This document shows positions 18,677-28,245 of a stretch of 40,593 nt of DNA, piece by piece. The position numbers and the translations under genes are program-made. The stretch's first letter is position 1; the number at the start of each line of letters is the position of its first letter. The notes beneath the pieces were generated by a model. That model had not been told where the DNA came from, searched no databases, and saw only the letters and a list, made by a program, of their open reading frames with translations. The stretch is from the NCBI GenBank assembly GCA_963204785.1, contig CAUJHG010000012.1, positions 1-40,593 on the forward strand. The letters run 5' to 3'. Origin of the DNA: Pseudomonadota bacterium. GTDB taxonomy: Bacteria > Pseudomonadota > Gammaproteobacteria > Burkholderiales > Burkholderiaceae_E.

Positions 18677-19450
18677 TCAGGCGGATTCTATCCCGGCGGC
18701 GAGCGCCTGCTCGCCCGGTTCGACCAGCGTCACGGCCCGCCAGCCACACTGCCCGAGCACGGCCAGGATCCGTGGATGGACGGCAAGCGCGGGCTGCTCG
18801 TGCGCCCAGCGGGCCAGCCCGCGGGCCGCGAGCAGGGCCTGGCAGTCGAGCACCGCCTGCGCGGTGGTGAAGACGAACACCACTGCCGCGTCTTCCCCCG
18901 CCCACTCGCACAGCCGCGCCACGGCCAGCGGATCGGGCGCCGCCTCCTCGCTGCGGTACAGGCGCAGACAGTCGACACGGGCGCCGCGCGCCCTGAGCGT
19001 GTCGTGCCAGTCGGTACGCCCGCCCTCGCCGTGCACCACCAGGACGCGCAGCCCTGCGGGCTGGTCGAAGGGCGCGCTTGCGAGCAGCGCCGCTGCGTCG
19101 TAGGGCGCGCTGCGCGGCAGCACCAGCCGCACCGCTGGCGGCGCGATTCCACGCTCGGCCAGCGCCTGCGCGCTGCCCGGCCCCACCACCGCAACCCCGA
19201 CGGTGCGCGGCCAGCGCACCCCGGGTTCGGTCAGTTCGTCGAGCGCGAAACCGATCGCGCCCGGACTCACGAACACCACCCAGTCGTATCCCGCCGCGAT
19301 GGTGTCGATCAGGGCAGCGGGGTCCGGCGCGTCCTCGCACCTGAGCAGGCGACGCTGGCCGAGCGCAAGAACCTCATGCCCGCGCGCTCCGAGGCGATCG
19401 ACGAGCCGCGACACCCTCGGCGCCGGCTGCGTCAGGACGACCCGTGTCAC
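18677..19450 (-). CDS. hemD: Uroporphyrinogen-III synthase
   Basis: The 257-residue protein follows hemC and fits the weakly conserved HemD fold: an opening [20 protein letters not shown], then [18 protein letters not shown] (the family-typical 'vFtSpnav' region), [12 protein letters not shown], and late in the protein [14 protein letters not shown]. It closes and inverts ring D of hydroxymethylbilane to give uroporphyrinogen III, the precursor of haem, sirohaem and cobalamin. The GTG start at 19450 shares bases with the hemC stop (GTGA), which points to coupled translation. Sequence conservation in this family is low, so the call rests on these regions together with the hemC context. Confidence 0.92.
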   Translation of the reverse strand: MTRVVLTQPAPRVSRLVDRLGARGHEVLALGQRRLLRCEDAPDPAALIDTIAAGYDWVVFVSPGAIGFALDELTEPGVRWPRTVGVAVVGPGSAQALAERGIAPPAVRLVLPRSAPYDAAALLASAPFDQPAGLRVLVVHGEGGRTDWHDTLRARGARVDCLRLYRSEEAAPDPLAVARLCEWAGEDAAVVFVFTTAQAVLDCQALLAARGLARWAHEQPALAVHPRILAVLGQCGWRAVTLVEPGEQALAAGIESA

Positions 19451-20415
19451 TGCGCTTGCAGATAGGCCTGTGCGCCCTGCCCGAGCAGATCCTGCGCGAC
19501 CTGCTCGCCGAGCCGTGTCGCGCCCTGGGCATCGGGCGACTGCAGCCGCGCCTGCGCCTCCAGCAGATGGGCGCCGTCGACGCTGGCGACGCAGGCTCGC
19601 AGATGCAAGGCGCCGTCGGGTCCGGATTCGCAGTAGGCGGCCAGCGGCACGCGGCAACTGCCGCCGAGCACGCGCGAGACCGCCCGCTCGGCGCTCACGT
19701 GCAGCCAGGTTTCGTGATCGGACAGCGGAGCAAGCCAGCGCAGCAGTTCGGGGCGACCGGAGCGCACCTCGATTCCCAGCGCACCCTGGCCGGCGGCCGG
19801 CAGGCACACCGACGGCGCCAGCAGCCCGCGGATCCGTTCGACCAGCCCCAGGCGCTCGAGCCCGGCCGCTGCCAGCACGATCGCGTCGTACTCGCCGCGG
19901 TCGAGCTTGGCGAGCCGGGTGTCGAGGTTGCCCCGCAGGGGGCGGACCTGCAGGCGCGGATGCCGGCGCCGGATCTGTGCTGCCCGCCGCAGGCTCGAGG
20001 TGCCGAGCACTGCGCCCTCGGGCAGTTCCTCGAGCGACGCATACCGGGGGCTGACGAAGGCGTCGCGCGGGTCCTCCCGGCGCAGCACCGCGGCCAGCGC
20101 GAAGCCCTCGGGAAGCTCCATGGGAACGTCCTTGAGCGAGTGCACTGCCAGATCGGCGCGCCCGTCGAGCAGCGCGACCTCGAGCTCCTTCGTGAACAGC
20201 CCCTTGCCGCCGATCTCGTTGAGCGCGCGGTCGAGGATGCGGTCGCCCTCCGTGGTCATGCCGAGGATCTCGACCTCGCAGCCGGGGTGAAGATCGCGCA
20301 GACGCTGCTGCACGTGGCGGGCCTGCCACATCGCGAGGCGGCTCTCGCGCGACGCGATCACCAGGCGTTTCGGGCCCTCGGGCGCGGCGGCGCGCGGCGT
20401 GGAATCGGAACTCAG
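19447..20415 (-). CDS. hemC: Porphobilinogen deaminase, apparently from a CTG start
   Basis: The 322-residue enzyme joins four porphobilinogens into hydroxymethylbilane. Conserved landmarks are [14 protein letters not shown] (residues 18-31), [10 protein letters not shown] (70-79), [12 protein letters not shown] (88-98) with the catalytic Asp region, [21 protein letters not shown] and GGSCRVP with Cys254, which carries the dipyrromethane cofactor. No ATG, GTG or TTG occurs in frame between the conserved start of the domain and a point 64 bases inside algR. A CTG at 20415 gives a family-like opening and has AGAGG eight bases upstream, so I chose it. A GTG inside LVIAS would remove conserved residues. 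It lies 46 bases after algR and overlaps hemD. Confidence 0.95.
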   Translation of the reverse strand: MSSDSTPRAAAPEGPKRLVIASRESRLAMWQARHVQQRLRDLHPGCEVEILGMTTEGDRILDRALNEIGGKGLFTKELEVALLDGRADLAVHSLKDVPMELPEGFALAAVLRREDPRDAFVSPRYASLEELPEGAVLGTSSLRRAAQIRRRHPRLQVRPLRGNLDTRLAKLDRGEYDAIVLAAAGLERLGLVERIRGLLAPSVCLPAAGQGALGIEVRSGRPELLRWLAPLSDHETWLHVSAERAVSRVLGGSCRVPLAAYCESGPDGALHLRACVASVDGAHLLEAQARLQSPDAQGATRLGEQVAQDLLGQGAQAYLQAQ

Positions 20416-20461
20416 CGCAGGTACCTCTGGAAGGAAGGCGTCACCCGGGCGCGGACGCGGC

Positions 20462-21262
20462 TCAGGCGACGAGGTTCTTGACGGTGGACCACTGGCGCCG
20501 GCTGACCGGCAGGCGCTCGGCGACATCGCGCAGCACCACCTGCCAGTAGGGATCGCCGGCCTCGTCCTCGCCAGTGGGCGTGACGCGCTCGAAGCCCGCG
20601 ATCGAGGGCCGCGCAACCAGCGCATTGCGGTGGATGCGCACGAAGCGGTCGGCGAATTCCTCCTCGAGGGAAGTCAGCGCCTCCTCGATCAGGTACTCGC
20701 GCTCGCGGGTGCGCACCGTGATGTACTTGAGCTCGGCCTTCAGGTAGACCACCTGCTCCAGCGGCACCAGGATCACTCGCCCGCGCTCGTGCACCGAAAG
20801 GTGGCGCCGGCGTGTGTTGGTGGCCTTGGCCAGCTCGTCGATCGCACCGATCTGGTCGGCCGGCAGGCGCGTCATCGCGCGCCTGAGGGCCTCGAGGAGA
20901 CGCTGCGCCCGCACCGGCTTGAGCAGGTAGTCGATCGCCCGGACCTCGAAGGCATCGACCGCGAACTCGTCGAACGCGGTGATGAAGATCACCAGCGGCA
21001 TCGGCCGCGGCGTCTCGCCTGAAGCCGCGCGCGCGGAGATGTGCCGCGCCAGCTCGATGCCGGTCATTCCGGGCATCTGCACGTCGAGCAGGACGATCTG
21101 AGGGTGCGCGGCCTCGATCTGCGACAGGGCTTCGGGCGCGTTGGCGGCCTCGCCCACGATGCGGTGCGGCAGCTCGGGAGCGAGATCGGCAAGCAGTTCG
21201 CGCACGCGCATGCGTGCGACCGGCTCGTCGTCAACGATAAGGATTGAAATGGCGTCGGACAT
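20462..21262 (-). CDS. algR: LytTR-family response regulator (AlgR-like)
   Basis: The 266-residue protein has a receiver domain (about residues 5-125), with [17 protein letters not shown], the phosphoacceptor Asp60 in [27 protein letters not shown] and YLLKPV, followed by a LytTR DNA-binding domain (about 150-262) containing [15 protein letters not shown] and [15 protein letters not shown]. This is the AlgR plan, and the position between an AlgZ-like kinase, hemC and argH is the same as in Pseudomonas, where AlgR controls exopolysaccharide and twitching motility. Here the targets are unknown. The ATG at 21262 lies within the 3' end of the kinase gene (32-base overlap), with AAAGG upstream, so translation is probably coupled. 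Confidence 0.92.
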   Translation of the reverse strand: MSDAISILIVDDEPVARMRVRELLADLAPELPHRIVGEAANAPEALSQIEAAHPQIVLLDVQMPGMTGIELARHISARAASGETPRPMPLVIFITAFDEFAVDAFEVRAIDYLLKPVRAQRLLEALRRAMTRLPADQIGAIDELAKATNTRRRHLSVHERGRVILVPLEQVVYLKAELKYITVRTREREYLIEEALTSLEEEFADRFVRIHRNALVARPSIAGFERVTPTGEDEAGDPYWQVVLRDVAERLPVSRRQWSTVKNLVA

Positions 21263-22451
21263 CGCGACGTCGCCTTTCCTTGCGATAGGGGAATTCGAGC
21301 AGAAGCCGGAACTGGCCATCCTCGGTGACGGTCTTCAGTTCGGCTTCCATATCGTACAGCAGCATCAGGCGCTCCCTGACGTTGGACAGCGCCATCTGGT
21401 TGCCTGCGCGCACCGGGGCGCCCTCGCCGGCAGGATTGAGGATCTCCACGCGCACCCGGTCGCCGGGCCGCGTGATCGAGATCACGATCTCGCCCGGGCT
21501 CTCGAGCGGTTCGATGCCGTGATGCACCGCGTTCTCCACCAGCGGCTGCAGCAGCAGCGAAGGCAGCAGGGCGTCGCCGGGCATCTGCTCGACCTGCCAG
21601 CGAACCTCCAGCCGGTCGCCCAGGCGAAGCTGCTCGATCGCCAGATACTGCTGGCAGGTCACCACCTCCTCGTCCAGCGGCACGAGCTCGCGGGTGTCGC
21701 GCATGAACACGCGGAACAGGTCGGCCAGGTTCTCGAGCGTGTACTCCGCGCGACGCGGGTCGCCGCGCATCAGCCCAAGCACCGTGTTCAGGCTGTTGAA
21801 GAGGAAGTGCGGCCGGATGCGCGCCTGCAGCGCCTGCAGGCGCGCCTCGGAGAGCGAGGGCGAGAAGGACAGTGCGCGCAGGCGGAAGTACTCGATGGCC
21901 AGCGCAGCGAGCGCCGCCGCCGCGAGGCCGCGCGCCCCCACCCAGAGCGCCAGTTCGAGCGGCCCGATCGACGGGATCAGCGAGGGTGCCGCTGCCAGCG
22001 AGACCAGCATCGTCGCGGCGGCCGGCACGCCAATGCCCGCGCCCCACTGCAGCGTGCGCGAGCGCCCGTTGACGTGGCGCCGCAGCGCACACAGGGCAAC
22101 CAGCGCCAGCACCGCTGCCGGCTCGAGCACCATTGCCATCTCGACGAGCCGATCGGTGAAGCCGGCCGACGAGCTGGTGGTCGCCAGCACCAGCAGCAGC
22201 CCGGCGGCGTTCAGCGGCACCAGGACACGCAGAGCGATCCCCATGTTGCAGCAATCGGGGAGCACCGGCGCCTGCGCACCATCGCTCACGCGGCGCGAGG
22301 GAGCGCCCTGCGTCGCGGAGGCTGGACTTCGGGGAGCCTGGCCCGGGACGGGCGATGTCGGTGCGGACGGGGACGCGGGCGGCCGCGGTGCGTCGGCAGC
22401 GACCGCGGACGGCACTTCGATGGGCTGGCCGGCCGGCTGGGTGTCCCTCAT
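21231..22451 (-). CDS. algZ: LytS/AlgZ-type sensor histidine kinase
   Basis: The 406-residue protein has a Pro/Ala/Ser-rich N-terminal segment (residues 1-66), about four hydrophobic helices (about 72-190), and a His_kinase domain with the phosphoacceptor His215 in [22 protein letters not shown] ATPase follows with [18 protein letters not shown] and a late [11 protein letters not shown]. Such kinases phosphorylate LytTR regulators; the partner is surely the overlapping algR. I place the start at the ATG at 22451, with GAGGA directly upstream though at short spacing; an ATG 16 codons earlier at 22499 is possible but has no ribosome site. The proline-rich N-terminus is unusual for the family and may mean the true start is lower still, for example the Met at residue 70. 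The signal sensed is not known. Confidence 0.88.
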   Translation of the reverse strand: MRDTQPAGQPIEVPSAVAADAPRPPASPSAPTSPVPGQAPRSPASATQGAPSRRVSDGAQAPVLPDCCNMGIALRVLVPLNAAGLLLVLATTSSSAGFTDRLVEMAMVLEPAAVLALVALCALRRHVNGRSRTLQWGAGIGVPAAATMLVSLAAAPSLIPSIGPLELALWVGARGLAAAALAALAIEYFRLRALSFSPSLSEARLQALQARIRPHFLFNSLNTVLGLMRGDPRRAEYTLENLADLFRVFMRDTRELVPLDEEVVTCQQYLAIEQLRLGDRLEVRWQVEQMPGDALLPSLLLQPLVENAVHHGIEPLESPGEIVISITRPGDRVRVEILNPAGEGAPVRAGNQMALSNVRERLMLLYDMEAELKTVTEDGQFRLLLEFPYRKERRRRDVRRHFNPYR

Positions 22452-22520
22452 CTTCCTCGTACGGGCTGGTCTCGGCCGACACGGTGCCGCACGCACCATG
22501 CCGGACAGCGGACCGGCCCT

Positions 22521-22526
22521 TATAAT
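22521..22526 (+). promoter_or_regulatory. Consensus -10 box just before argH
   Basis: A perfect TATAAT ends ten bases before the argH ATG at 22537, with no Shine-Dalgarno sequence between. Transcription from it would start only two to four bases before the ATG. No matching -35 box is seen at 16-19 base spacing (the bases at 22498-22503 are ATGCCG). Confidence 0.45.
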
Positions 22527-22536
22527 CCGACCGATT

Positions 22537-23940
22537 ATGACAGATCAATTCGCGAAGAAGGCGCAGGCCTGGTCGGCCCGGTTCTCCGAACCGGTGTCGG
22601 AGCTGGTCAAGCGCTACACGGCATCGGTCGACTTCGACAAGCGGCTCGCGCTGCACGACATCGAGGGTTCGCTGGCGCATGCCGACATGCTGCACTCGGT
22701 GGGTATCCTGTCCGATGCGGACCTCAGCGCGATCGGCGCAGGCATGGCGCGCATCCGGGGCGAGATCGAGCGCAACGAGTTCCGCTGGTCGCTCGATCTC
22801 GAGGACGTGCACCTGAACATCGAGAAGCGGCTGACCGACCTCGCCGGCGACGCCGGCAAGCGCCTGCACACCGCGCGCTCGCGCAACGACCAGGTCGCCA
22901 CCGACATCCGGCTGTGGCTGCGCGCCACGATCGACGAGATCACGGTCGCGCTCGAACTGCTGCAGCGGGCGCTGGTCGACCTGGCCGAACGCCATGCCGA
23001 GACGATCATGCCGGGCTTCACCCACCTGCAGGTGGCCCAGCCGGTCACCTTCGGACACCACCTGCTCGCCTACGTCGAGATGTTCGCGCGCGACGCCGAA
23101 CGCATGCGCGACTGCCGCAGGCGCGTCAACCGGCTGCCGCTGGGCGCCGCCGCGCTGGCAGGAACCAGCTACCCGATCGACCGCGAGCGGGTGGCGCGCA
23201 CCCTCGGCTTCGAAGGCATCTGCGAAAACTCGCTGGACGCGGTGTCCGACCGCGACTTCGCCATCGAGTTCTGCGCCGCCGCCGCGCTGGTGATGACGCA
23301 CATCTCGCGGCTCTCCGAGGAGCTCATCCTGTGGATGTCGCCGCGGGTCGGTTTCATCGACCTCGCCGACCGTTTCTGCACCGGCTCGTCGATCATGCCC
23401 CAGAAGAAGAACCCGGACGTGCCCGAACTCGCACGCGGCAAGACGGGACGGGTCAACGGTCATCTGGTCGCGCTGCTCACGCTGATGAAGGGGCAGCCGC
23501 TGGCCTACAACAAGGACAACCAGGAGGACAAGGAGCCGCTGTTCGACACCGCGGACACCCTCCTGGAAACCCTGCGCATCTTCGCCGACATGGCCGGCGG
23601 GATCACGGTACGTGCCGACCGCATGCGTCAGGCCGCGGCCGAAGGCTTCTCCACGGCCACCGACCTGGCGGACTACCTGGTGCGCAAGGGGCTGCCGTTT
23701 CGCGACGCGCACGAGGCGGTCGCCCGTGCGGTGCGCGTGGCCGCCGGCCGCGGGGTCGACCTGGCCGATCTCACCCTGGACGAACTGCGCGCCTTCTCCC
23801 CGCTGGTCGAGGCCGACGTCGCCCAGGTGCTCACGCTCGAAGGGTCGGTGCAGGCGCGCAAGCATCCGGGCGGGACTGCGCCCGCGCAGGTGCGCGCCGC
23901 GGTGACCCGACACCGCGCGCGGCTGGACGCAAACGCTTGA
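22537..23940 (+). CDS. argH: Argininosuccinate lyase
   Basis: The 467-residue enzyme splits argininosuccinate into arginine and fumarate, the last step of arginine synthesis. The fumarase/aspartase superfamily signature [12 protein letters not shown] is intact, and [40 protein letters not shown] (in part) and [10 protein letters not shown] are all typical of ArgH. The opening [22 protein letters not shown] matches betaproteobacterial relatives as I remember them, so the ATG at 22537 is likely. An in-frame ATG 13 codons upstream (22498) is an alternative. The gene is divergent from algZ, as in Pseudomonas. Confidence 0.97.
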   Translation: MTDQFAKKAQAWSARFSEPVSELVKRYTASVDFDKRLALHDIEGSLAHADMLHSVGILSDADLSAIGAGMARIRGEIERNEFRWSLDLEDVHLNIEKRLTDLAGDAGKRLHTARSRNDQVATDIRLWLRATIDEITVALELLQRALVDLAERHAETIMPGFTHLQVAQPVTFGHHLLAYVEMFARDAERMRDCRRRVNRLPLGAAALAGTSYPIDRERVARTLGFEGICENSLDAVSDRDFAIEFCAAAALVMTHISRLSEELILWMSPRVGFIDLADRFCTGSSIMPQKKNPDVPELARGKTGRVNGHLVALLTLMKGQPLAYNKDNQEDKEPLFDTADTLLETLRIFADMAGGITVRADRMRQAAAEGFSTATDLADYLVRKGLPFRDAHEAVARAVRVAAGRGVDLADLTLDELRAFSPLVEADVAQVLTLEGSVQARKHPGGTAPAQVRAAVTRHRARLDANA

Positions 23941-23998
23941 AACCTCGAACACCCTCCTCCCGGCCCGACCGGTCCGCCCGCCCGGGGTGGCGATTGCG

Positions 23999-25318
23999 AT
24001 GACCGACGTGCTGATCCTGCTCGGGCTGATCGTCCTCAACGGCCTGTTCGCGATGTCCGAGATCGCCCTGGTCACGGCGCGCAAGGCCCGGCTCCAGAAG
24101 CTGGTCGACGAAGGCGATGCGGCAGCCGCTGCGGCGCTGGCGCTGGGCGAGGACCCGAACCGCTTCCTGTCCACCATCCAGATCGGCATCACCTCGATCG
24201 GCATCCTCAACGGGATCGTCGGCCAGGCAGCGCTCGCCGACCCCTTCGGCGACTGGCTCGAGACGCTGGGGGCGAGCGAGCCGTGGTCCGACTACGCTGC
24301 CACCGGGCTGGTGGTCGTCGTGGTCACCTACGTGTCGATCGTGGTCGGCGAGCTGGTGCCCAAGCGCCTCGGTCAGTTCAATCCGGAAGCGATCGCGCGG
24401 GTGGTCGCACGCCCGATGGCCTGGCTGGCGGCCGCAACCCGGCCCTTCGTGCGGCTGCTGTCGGTGTCGACCGAGCTCGCGCTCAAGGTGCTCGGGGCCA
24501 ATCGCGCGACCGGGCCGTCGGTCACCGAGGAGGAGATCCACGCGCTGCTCGCCGAGGGCTCGCAGAGCGGAGTGATCGAGCAGAGCGAGCACGCGATGGT
24601 GCGCAACGTCTTCCGGCTCGACGACCGCCAGATCTCCTCGCTGATGGTGCCCCGCCCCGACATCGTCTGGCTGGACGTCGCCGACCCGATCGAGGAGAAC
24701 CTCGGCAAGGTCGCAGGCACGGTGCACTCGCGCTTCCCGGTCTGTCGCGAGGGGCTGCACGACGTGCTCGGCTTCATCCACACCAAGCAGCTGCTGGCGC
24801 GCTCGCTCACCGGCAAGCCCTTCGACCTGACCGCCGACCTGCAGCCGGCGCTGTTCGTTCCTGAAACGCTCAGCGGCATGGAACTGCTGGAGAACTTCCG
24901 CAGCTCCGACGCGCACATCGCGCTGGTGGTCGACGAGTTCGGCGAGATCCAGGGACTGATCACGCTCCAGGATCTCCTGGAGGCGATCACCGGCGAGTTC
25001 GGCGAGCCGGACGAAGAGACGAGCTGGGCGGTGCAGCGTGAGGACGGCTCCTGGCTGCTCGACGGGCTGATCCCGATCCCGGAGCTCAAGGACCGTCTCG
25101 GCCTGCGCACCGTCCCCGAGGAGGAGCGCGCACGCTACCAGGCACTCAGCGGCATGCTGATGCTGATGCTCGGGCGCATGCCGCAGATCGGTGACGTCGT
25201 GGTCTGGGAGAACTGGCGATTCGAGATCGTCGACATGGACGGCAAGCGGATCGACCGGGTGCTCGCCAGCGAGGTCCCGCTGGCCGACGCCGACGCGCAG
25301 GAGGGCCCGGCGCCCTGA
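23999..25318 (+). CDS. CNNM/CBS-domain membrane protein (HlyC/CorC family)
   Basis: The 439-residue protein has an N-terminal CNNM (DUF21) membrane domain of three to four helices (about residues 1-190) with LNGLFAMSEIALVTARKARLQ, STIQIGITSIGILNGIVG and VGELVPKRLGQ. A pair of CBS domains follows (about 205-330; VPRPDIVWLDV, DVLGFIHTKQLL, ALVVDEFGEIQGLITLQDLLEAI), then a CorC_HlyC domain (about 345-430; WLLDGLIPIPELKDRL). Members are implicated in magnesium or other cation export or homeostasis, although the older hemolysin label is misleading. The ATG at 23999 has GGTGG nine bases upstream; a GTG four codons earlier is less likely. It follows argH by 58 bases. Confidence 0.92.
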   Translation: MTDVLILLGLIVLNGLFAMSEIALVTARKARLQKLVDEGDAAAAAALALGEDPNRFLSTIQIGITSIGILNGIVGQAALADPFGDWLETLGASEPWSDYAATGLVVVVVTYVSIVVGELVPKRLGQFNPEAIARVVARPMAWLAAATRPFVRLLSVSTELALKVLGANRATGPSVTEEEIHALLAEGSQSGVIEQSEHAMVRNVFRLDDRQISSLMVPRPDIVWLDVADPIEENLGKVAGTVHSRFPVCREGLHDVLGFIHTKQLLARSLTGKPFDLTADLQPALFVPETLSGMELLENFRSSDAHIALVVDEFGEIQGLITLQDLLEAITGEFGEPDEETSWAVQREDGSWLLDGLIPIPELKDRLGLRTVPEEERARYQALSGMLMLMLGRMPQIGDVVVWENWRFEIVDMDGKRIDRVLASEVPLADADAQEGPAP

Positions 25319-25370
25319 AGCGCGCCGCCCCCCCGGCCATCGGCGCGCAGGTGCGCGCCAGTTGGCGCTC

Positions 25371-25386
25371 TAGGTGTTCTCACCTA
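25371..25386. repeat. Short palindrome upstream of dctQ
   Basis: TAGGTG-TTCT-CACCTA is a perfect six-base inverted repeat with a four-base loop in the 241-base gap before dctQ. A TACAAT -10-like box follows at 25420-25425. The palindrome could be an operator for the TRAP genes or the remnant of a corC terminator. The rest of the gap shows nothing recognisable. Confidence 0.35.
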
Positions 25387-25559
25387 TGCGCGGAGCGACG
25401 CTGCGGCAGCGCGTCCTCTTACAATGCGCAGCGTGCCGGAAGCGGCCGTCGGCGCCCCCCCGGGCGCCTGACTGCGCCGAAATCGAAGAACGACGCCGTC
25501 CGGGACCCGGCCCCGGATCAGGAACCGGGCTGGTTCACCAGCCACCAGGGACAGAGCCG

Positions 25560-26180
25560 ATGCACGCCTTGATGAGATTCTCCCGAGCAGTCGACTGGCT
25601 CAACGCCCAGGTTGGCCGGTTCGTGATCTGGCTGATCTTCGCCGCCACCGCGATCAGCGCGATCAACGCGGTCGTGCGCAAGACGTTCGACATGAGCTCG
25701 AACGCCTACCTGGAAGCGCAGTGGTACCTGTTCGCATGGTCCTTCCTGGTCGCTGCCGGGTTCACGCTGCTGCATCGCGAGCACGTGCGCATCGACGTGC
25801 TCAACAGCCGGCTCCCGAAGACCTTGCGGGTGTGGATCGACATCCTCGGCTACCTGCTGTTCCTGACCCCGGTGTGCCTGATGGTGCTGTACTTCTCGGT
25901 CCCGCAGGTCATCGACAAGTTCGCCTCGGGCGAGATGTCCGGCAATCCGGGCGGCCTGATCCGCTGGCCCGTGTGGCTCGCCCTGCCCATCGGATTCACG
26001 CTGCTGCTGCTGCAGGGCTGGTCCGAACTGATCAAGTGCTTCGCCTTCCTGCGGGGGCTGGGGCCGGATCCGACCGAGAAGGGCGGCGCAAAGAGCAGCG
26101 AGCAGGAACTGATCGAGGCATTGCGCCAGAGCGGCGCCAACCGTGAAGGCGGGGCTGCTGCGCCTGCCCGGGCCCACTGA
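25560..26180 (+). CDS. dctQ: TRAP transporter small permease (DctQ-type)
   Basis: The 206-residue protein has four hydrophobic helices (about residues 20-40, 52-72, 93-113 and 134-152). The family-typical NAVVRKTFDMSSNAYLEAQWYLFAWSF begins after the first helix (in part) and HREHVRIDVL follows the second. DctQ joins the large permease DctM in the inner membrane to form a sodium- or proton-driven carboxylate importer that takes substrate from a periplasmic receptor. The ATG at 25560 has AGGGA upstream at good spacing; the open frame before it is non-coding. The C-terminal 40 residues are hydrophilic. The gene is followed 18 bases later by dctM. Confidence 0.92.
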   Translation: MHALMRFSRAVDWLNAQVGRFVIWLIFAATAISAINAVVRKTFDMSSNAYLEAQWYLFAWSFLVAAGFTLLHREHVRIDVLNSRLPKTLRVWIDILGYLLFLTPVCLMVLYFSVPQVIDKFASGEMSGNPGGLIRWPVWLALPIGFTLLLLQGWSELIKCFAFLRGLGPDPTEKGGAKSSEQELIEALRQSGANREGGAAAPARAH

Positions 26181-26198
26181 ACGCGAAGCCGCCGAGTC

Positions 26199-28049
26199 AT
26201 GGAATTCATCAGCTCCAACTACGCGCCCGTGATGTTCGGCGGGCTCATCCTGTTCCTGATCCTGGGTTTCCCGGTTGCGTTCAGCCTGGGCGCCGCGGGA
26301 CTGTTCTTCGGGCTGCTGGGCGTCTGGCTCGAGCTCTTCCCGTCGTCGATCCTGGCGGTGCTGCCGCTGCGGCTGATGGGCATCATGGCCAACGAGACGC
26401 TGCTGGCGGTTCCCTTCTTCACCCTGATGGGCCTGATCCTCGAGCGCAGCGGCATGGCCGAGGACCTCCTCGACTCGGTCGGGCAGGTGTTCGGCCCGAT
26501 GCGCGGCGGCCTGGCGCTGGCAGTGATCCTGGTCGGCGCCATGCTCGCCGCCACCACCGGCGTGGTCGCGGCCTCGGTGATCTCGATGGGCCTGATCTCG
26601 ATGCCGATCATGCTGCGCTACGGGTACAGCCGCAGCCTGACCAGCGGAACGATCGCAGCCTCGGGAACCCTGGCCCAGATCATCCCGCCGTCGCTGGTGC
26701 TGATCGTCCTGGCCGACCAGATGGGCAAGAGCGTCGGCGAGATGTACAAGGGCGCCTTCATCCCAGGCTTCGCGCTGATGGGCATGTACATCCTGTGGGT
26801 GGTCGCGCTCGCGATCTTCAGGCCGAGCTCGGTCCCGGCGCTGCCACCGGAGGCGCGCACCTTCCGCGAGCCCAACGGCAGCCATGGCTACCCCTCGCTC
26901 ACGGTGCTCGCCGTGCTGTCCACCGCGGTCGCGGTGTTCCTCGGACAGCACATGGAGGCGGTGCACACCTGGTGGCTGGGCGAGCCGGTCGATTTCGTCG
27001 CCACCGACGAGAAGATCGTCGTGGCGATGTGCGGCGGGGTCTTCGTCGCCTGGCTGATCGCGGCCGTCAACAGGGTCACCCATCTCGGCCTGCTGTCGAA
27101 ACTGGCCGAGCGCGTGACCTTCGTGCTGATCCCGCCGCTGCTGCTGATCTTCCTGGTGCTGGGGACGATCTTCCTCGGTGTGGCCACTCCCACCGAAGGC
27201 GGCGCGATGGGCGCGATGGGCGCCCTGGTGATGGCGGTGATGCGCCGGCGCCTGAGCTGGAAGCTGCTGGTGCAGGCGCTGGAGTCGACCACGCGCCTGG
27301 CCTCGTTCGTGATGTTCATCCTGATCGGCGCAACGATCTTCAGCATGGTGTTCCAGGCCGCCGACGGCCCGGTGTGGGTCGAGCACCTGCTGGCCAAGCT
27401 GCCCGGAGGCGAGCTCGGCTTCCTGATCTTCGTGAACGTCATGGTCTTCGTGCTGGCGTTCTTCCTCGACTTCTTCGAGCTCTCCTTCATCGTGGTGCCG
27501 GTGCTCGCACCGATCGCCGACAAGATGGGGATCGACCTGATCTGGTTCGGCGTCCTGCTCGCAGTGAACATGCAGACCTCCTTCCTGCACCCGCCCTTCG
27601 GCTTCGCGCTCTTCTACCTGCGCTCGGTCGCGCCCGAGAAGCCCTATGTCGACCCGGTCACCGGCAGGACCATGGATCCGGTGACCACGATGCAGATCTA
27701 CAAGGGGGCGATCCCCTTCCTGTTCATGCAGCTGCTGATGGTGGCGATCCTGATCGCCTTCCCGGCCATGGTGACCGGCAATCTCGACAAGAAGTCCGGT
27801 GTCGACGCAGAGGCGGTGGGGACCAAATTGCTGCAGCAGATCGAGAATTCCTCGGGCTTCGGCGACGACTCGGGATGGGGTGCGGACTCCGAAGAGGAGA
27901 ACGGCGACGGCCAGGACCAGGCCGATGCTCCGCAGCGCGCAGACCCTGCGGCCCCCTCGCCGGCGCAGGGTGATGGCGCAGGAGGTCCGGCGACTCCGGG
28001 CGCGGATGGCTCTGACGGGGGCTCGCGGCCCTCGGGCGACAAGCCCTGA
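26199..28049 (+). CDS. dctM: TRAP transporter large permease (DctM-type) with long acidic tail
   Basis: The 616-residue protein is a DctM permease with about 12 helices. Typical parts are FGLLGVWLELFPSSILAVLPL, NETLLAVPFFTLMGLILERSG, the AASVISMGLISMPIMLRYGY region, IIPPSLVLIVLADQ and NMQTSFLHPPFGFALFYLRS. It carries the substrate and coupling-ion path of the TRAP importer. After the last helix (ending near AFPAMVTG, residue 527) comes an 89-residue hydrophilic tail rich in Asp, Glu, Gly, Ser, Pro and Ala, not expected in DctM proteins, which makes this one longer than usual. The tail is in frame, without a shift, and keeps the high-GC style of the gene. The transcript ends at a strong hairpin at 28179. 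Confidence 0.94.
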   Translation: MEFISSNYAPVMFGGLILFLILGFPVAFSLGAAGLFFGLLGVWLELFPSSILAVLPLRLMGIMANETLLAVPFFTLMGLILERSGMAEDLLDSVGQVFGPMRGGLALAVILVGAMLAATTGVVAASVISMGLISMPIMLRYGYSRSLTSGTIAASGTLAQIIPPSLVLIVLADQMGKSVGEMYKGAFIPGFALMGMYILWVVALAIFRPSSVPALPPEARTFREPNGSHGYPSLTVLAVLSTAVAVFLGQHMEAVHTWWLGEPVDFVATDEKIVVAMCGGVFVAWLIAAVNRVTHLGLLSKLAERVTFVLIPPLLLIFLVLGTIFLGVATPTEGGAMGAMGALVMAVMRRRLSWKLLVQALESTTRLASFVMFILIGATIFSMVFQAADGPVWVEHLLAKLPGGELGFLIFVNVMVFVLAFFLDFFELSFIVVPVLAPIADKMGIDLIWFGVLLAVNMQTSFLHPPFGFALFYLRSVAPEKPYVDPVTGRTMDPVTTMQIYKGAIPFLFMQLLMVAILIAFPAMVTGNLDKKSGVDAEAVGTKLLQQIENSSGFGDDSGWGADSEEENGDGQDQADAPQRADPAAPSPAQGDGAGGPATPGADGSDGGSRPSGDKP

Positions 28050-28178
28050 CCGCGCAGCAGCGACGCTGGAGGGGCAGGTAGCCGCGCCTGGCTCGGCGGG
28101 GACGCTTCTTCGACGGGACGGGTCCGGCCTGCGCCCGGCAGGCCCGCTCCAGGGCGCGGACACGCGCGGCGCCCAAAC

Positions 28179-28208
28179 GGAAACCGCGGCCGGGAGGCCG
28201 CGGTTTCC
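28179..28208. terminator. Bidirectional intrinsic terminator between dctM and dctP
   Basis: Perfect 13-base arms GGAAACCGCGGCC and GGCCGCGGTTTCC flank a GGGA loop. Because the arms begin and end in A/T-containing runs, the hairpin can serve both convergent genes. The remaining 130 bases between dctM and the hairpin show no other feature. Confidence 0.8.
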
Positions 28209-28245
28209 TTCCGGCAGCGGGCGCTCGCGGCGCCCGCGTGCCCGC

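Noticed and set aside
16275..23940. Sensor/regulator pair joined to haem and arginine genes as a new arrangement
   Set aside because: The argH, algZ, algR, hemC, hemD order is well known from Pseudomonas and relatives, so it is conserved synteny.
25518..28163. An 881-codon minus-strand open frame opposite dctQ and dctM
   Set aside because: The translation is dominated by His, Arg, Gln, Glu and Asp without domains; the plus strand encodes clear TRAP permeases. It is an antisense shadow.
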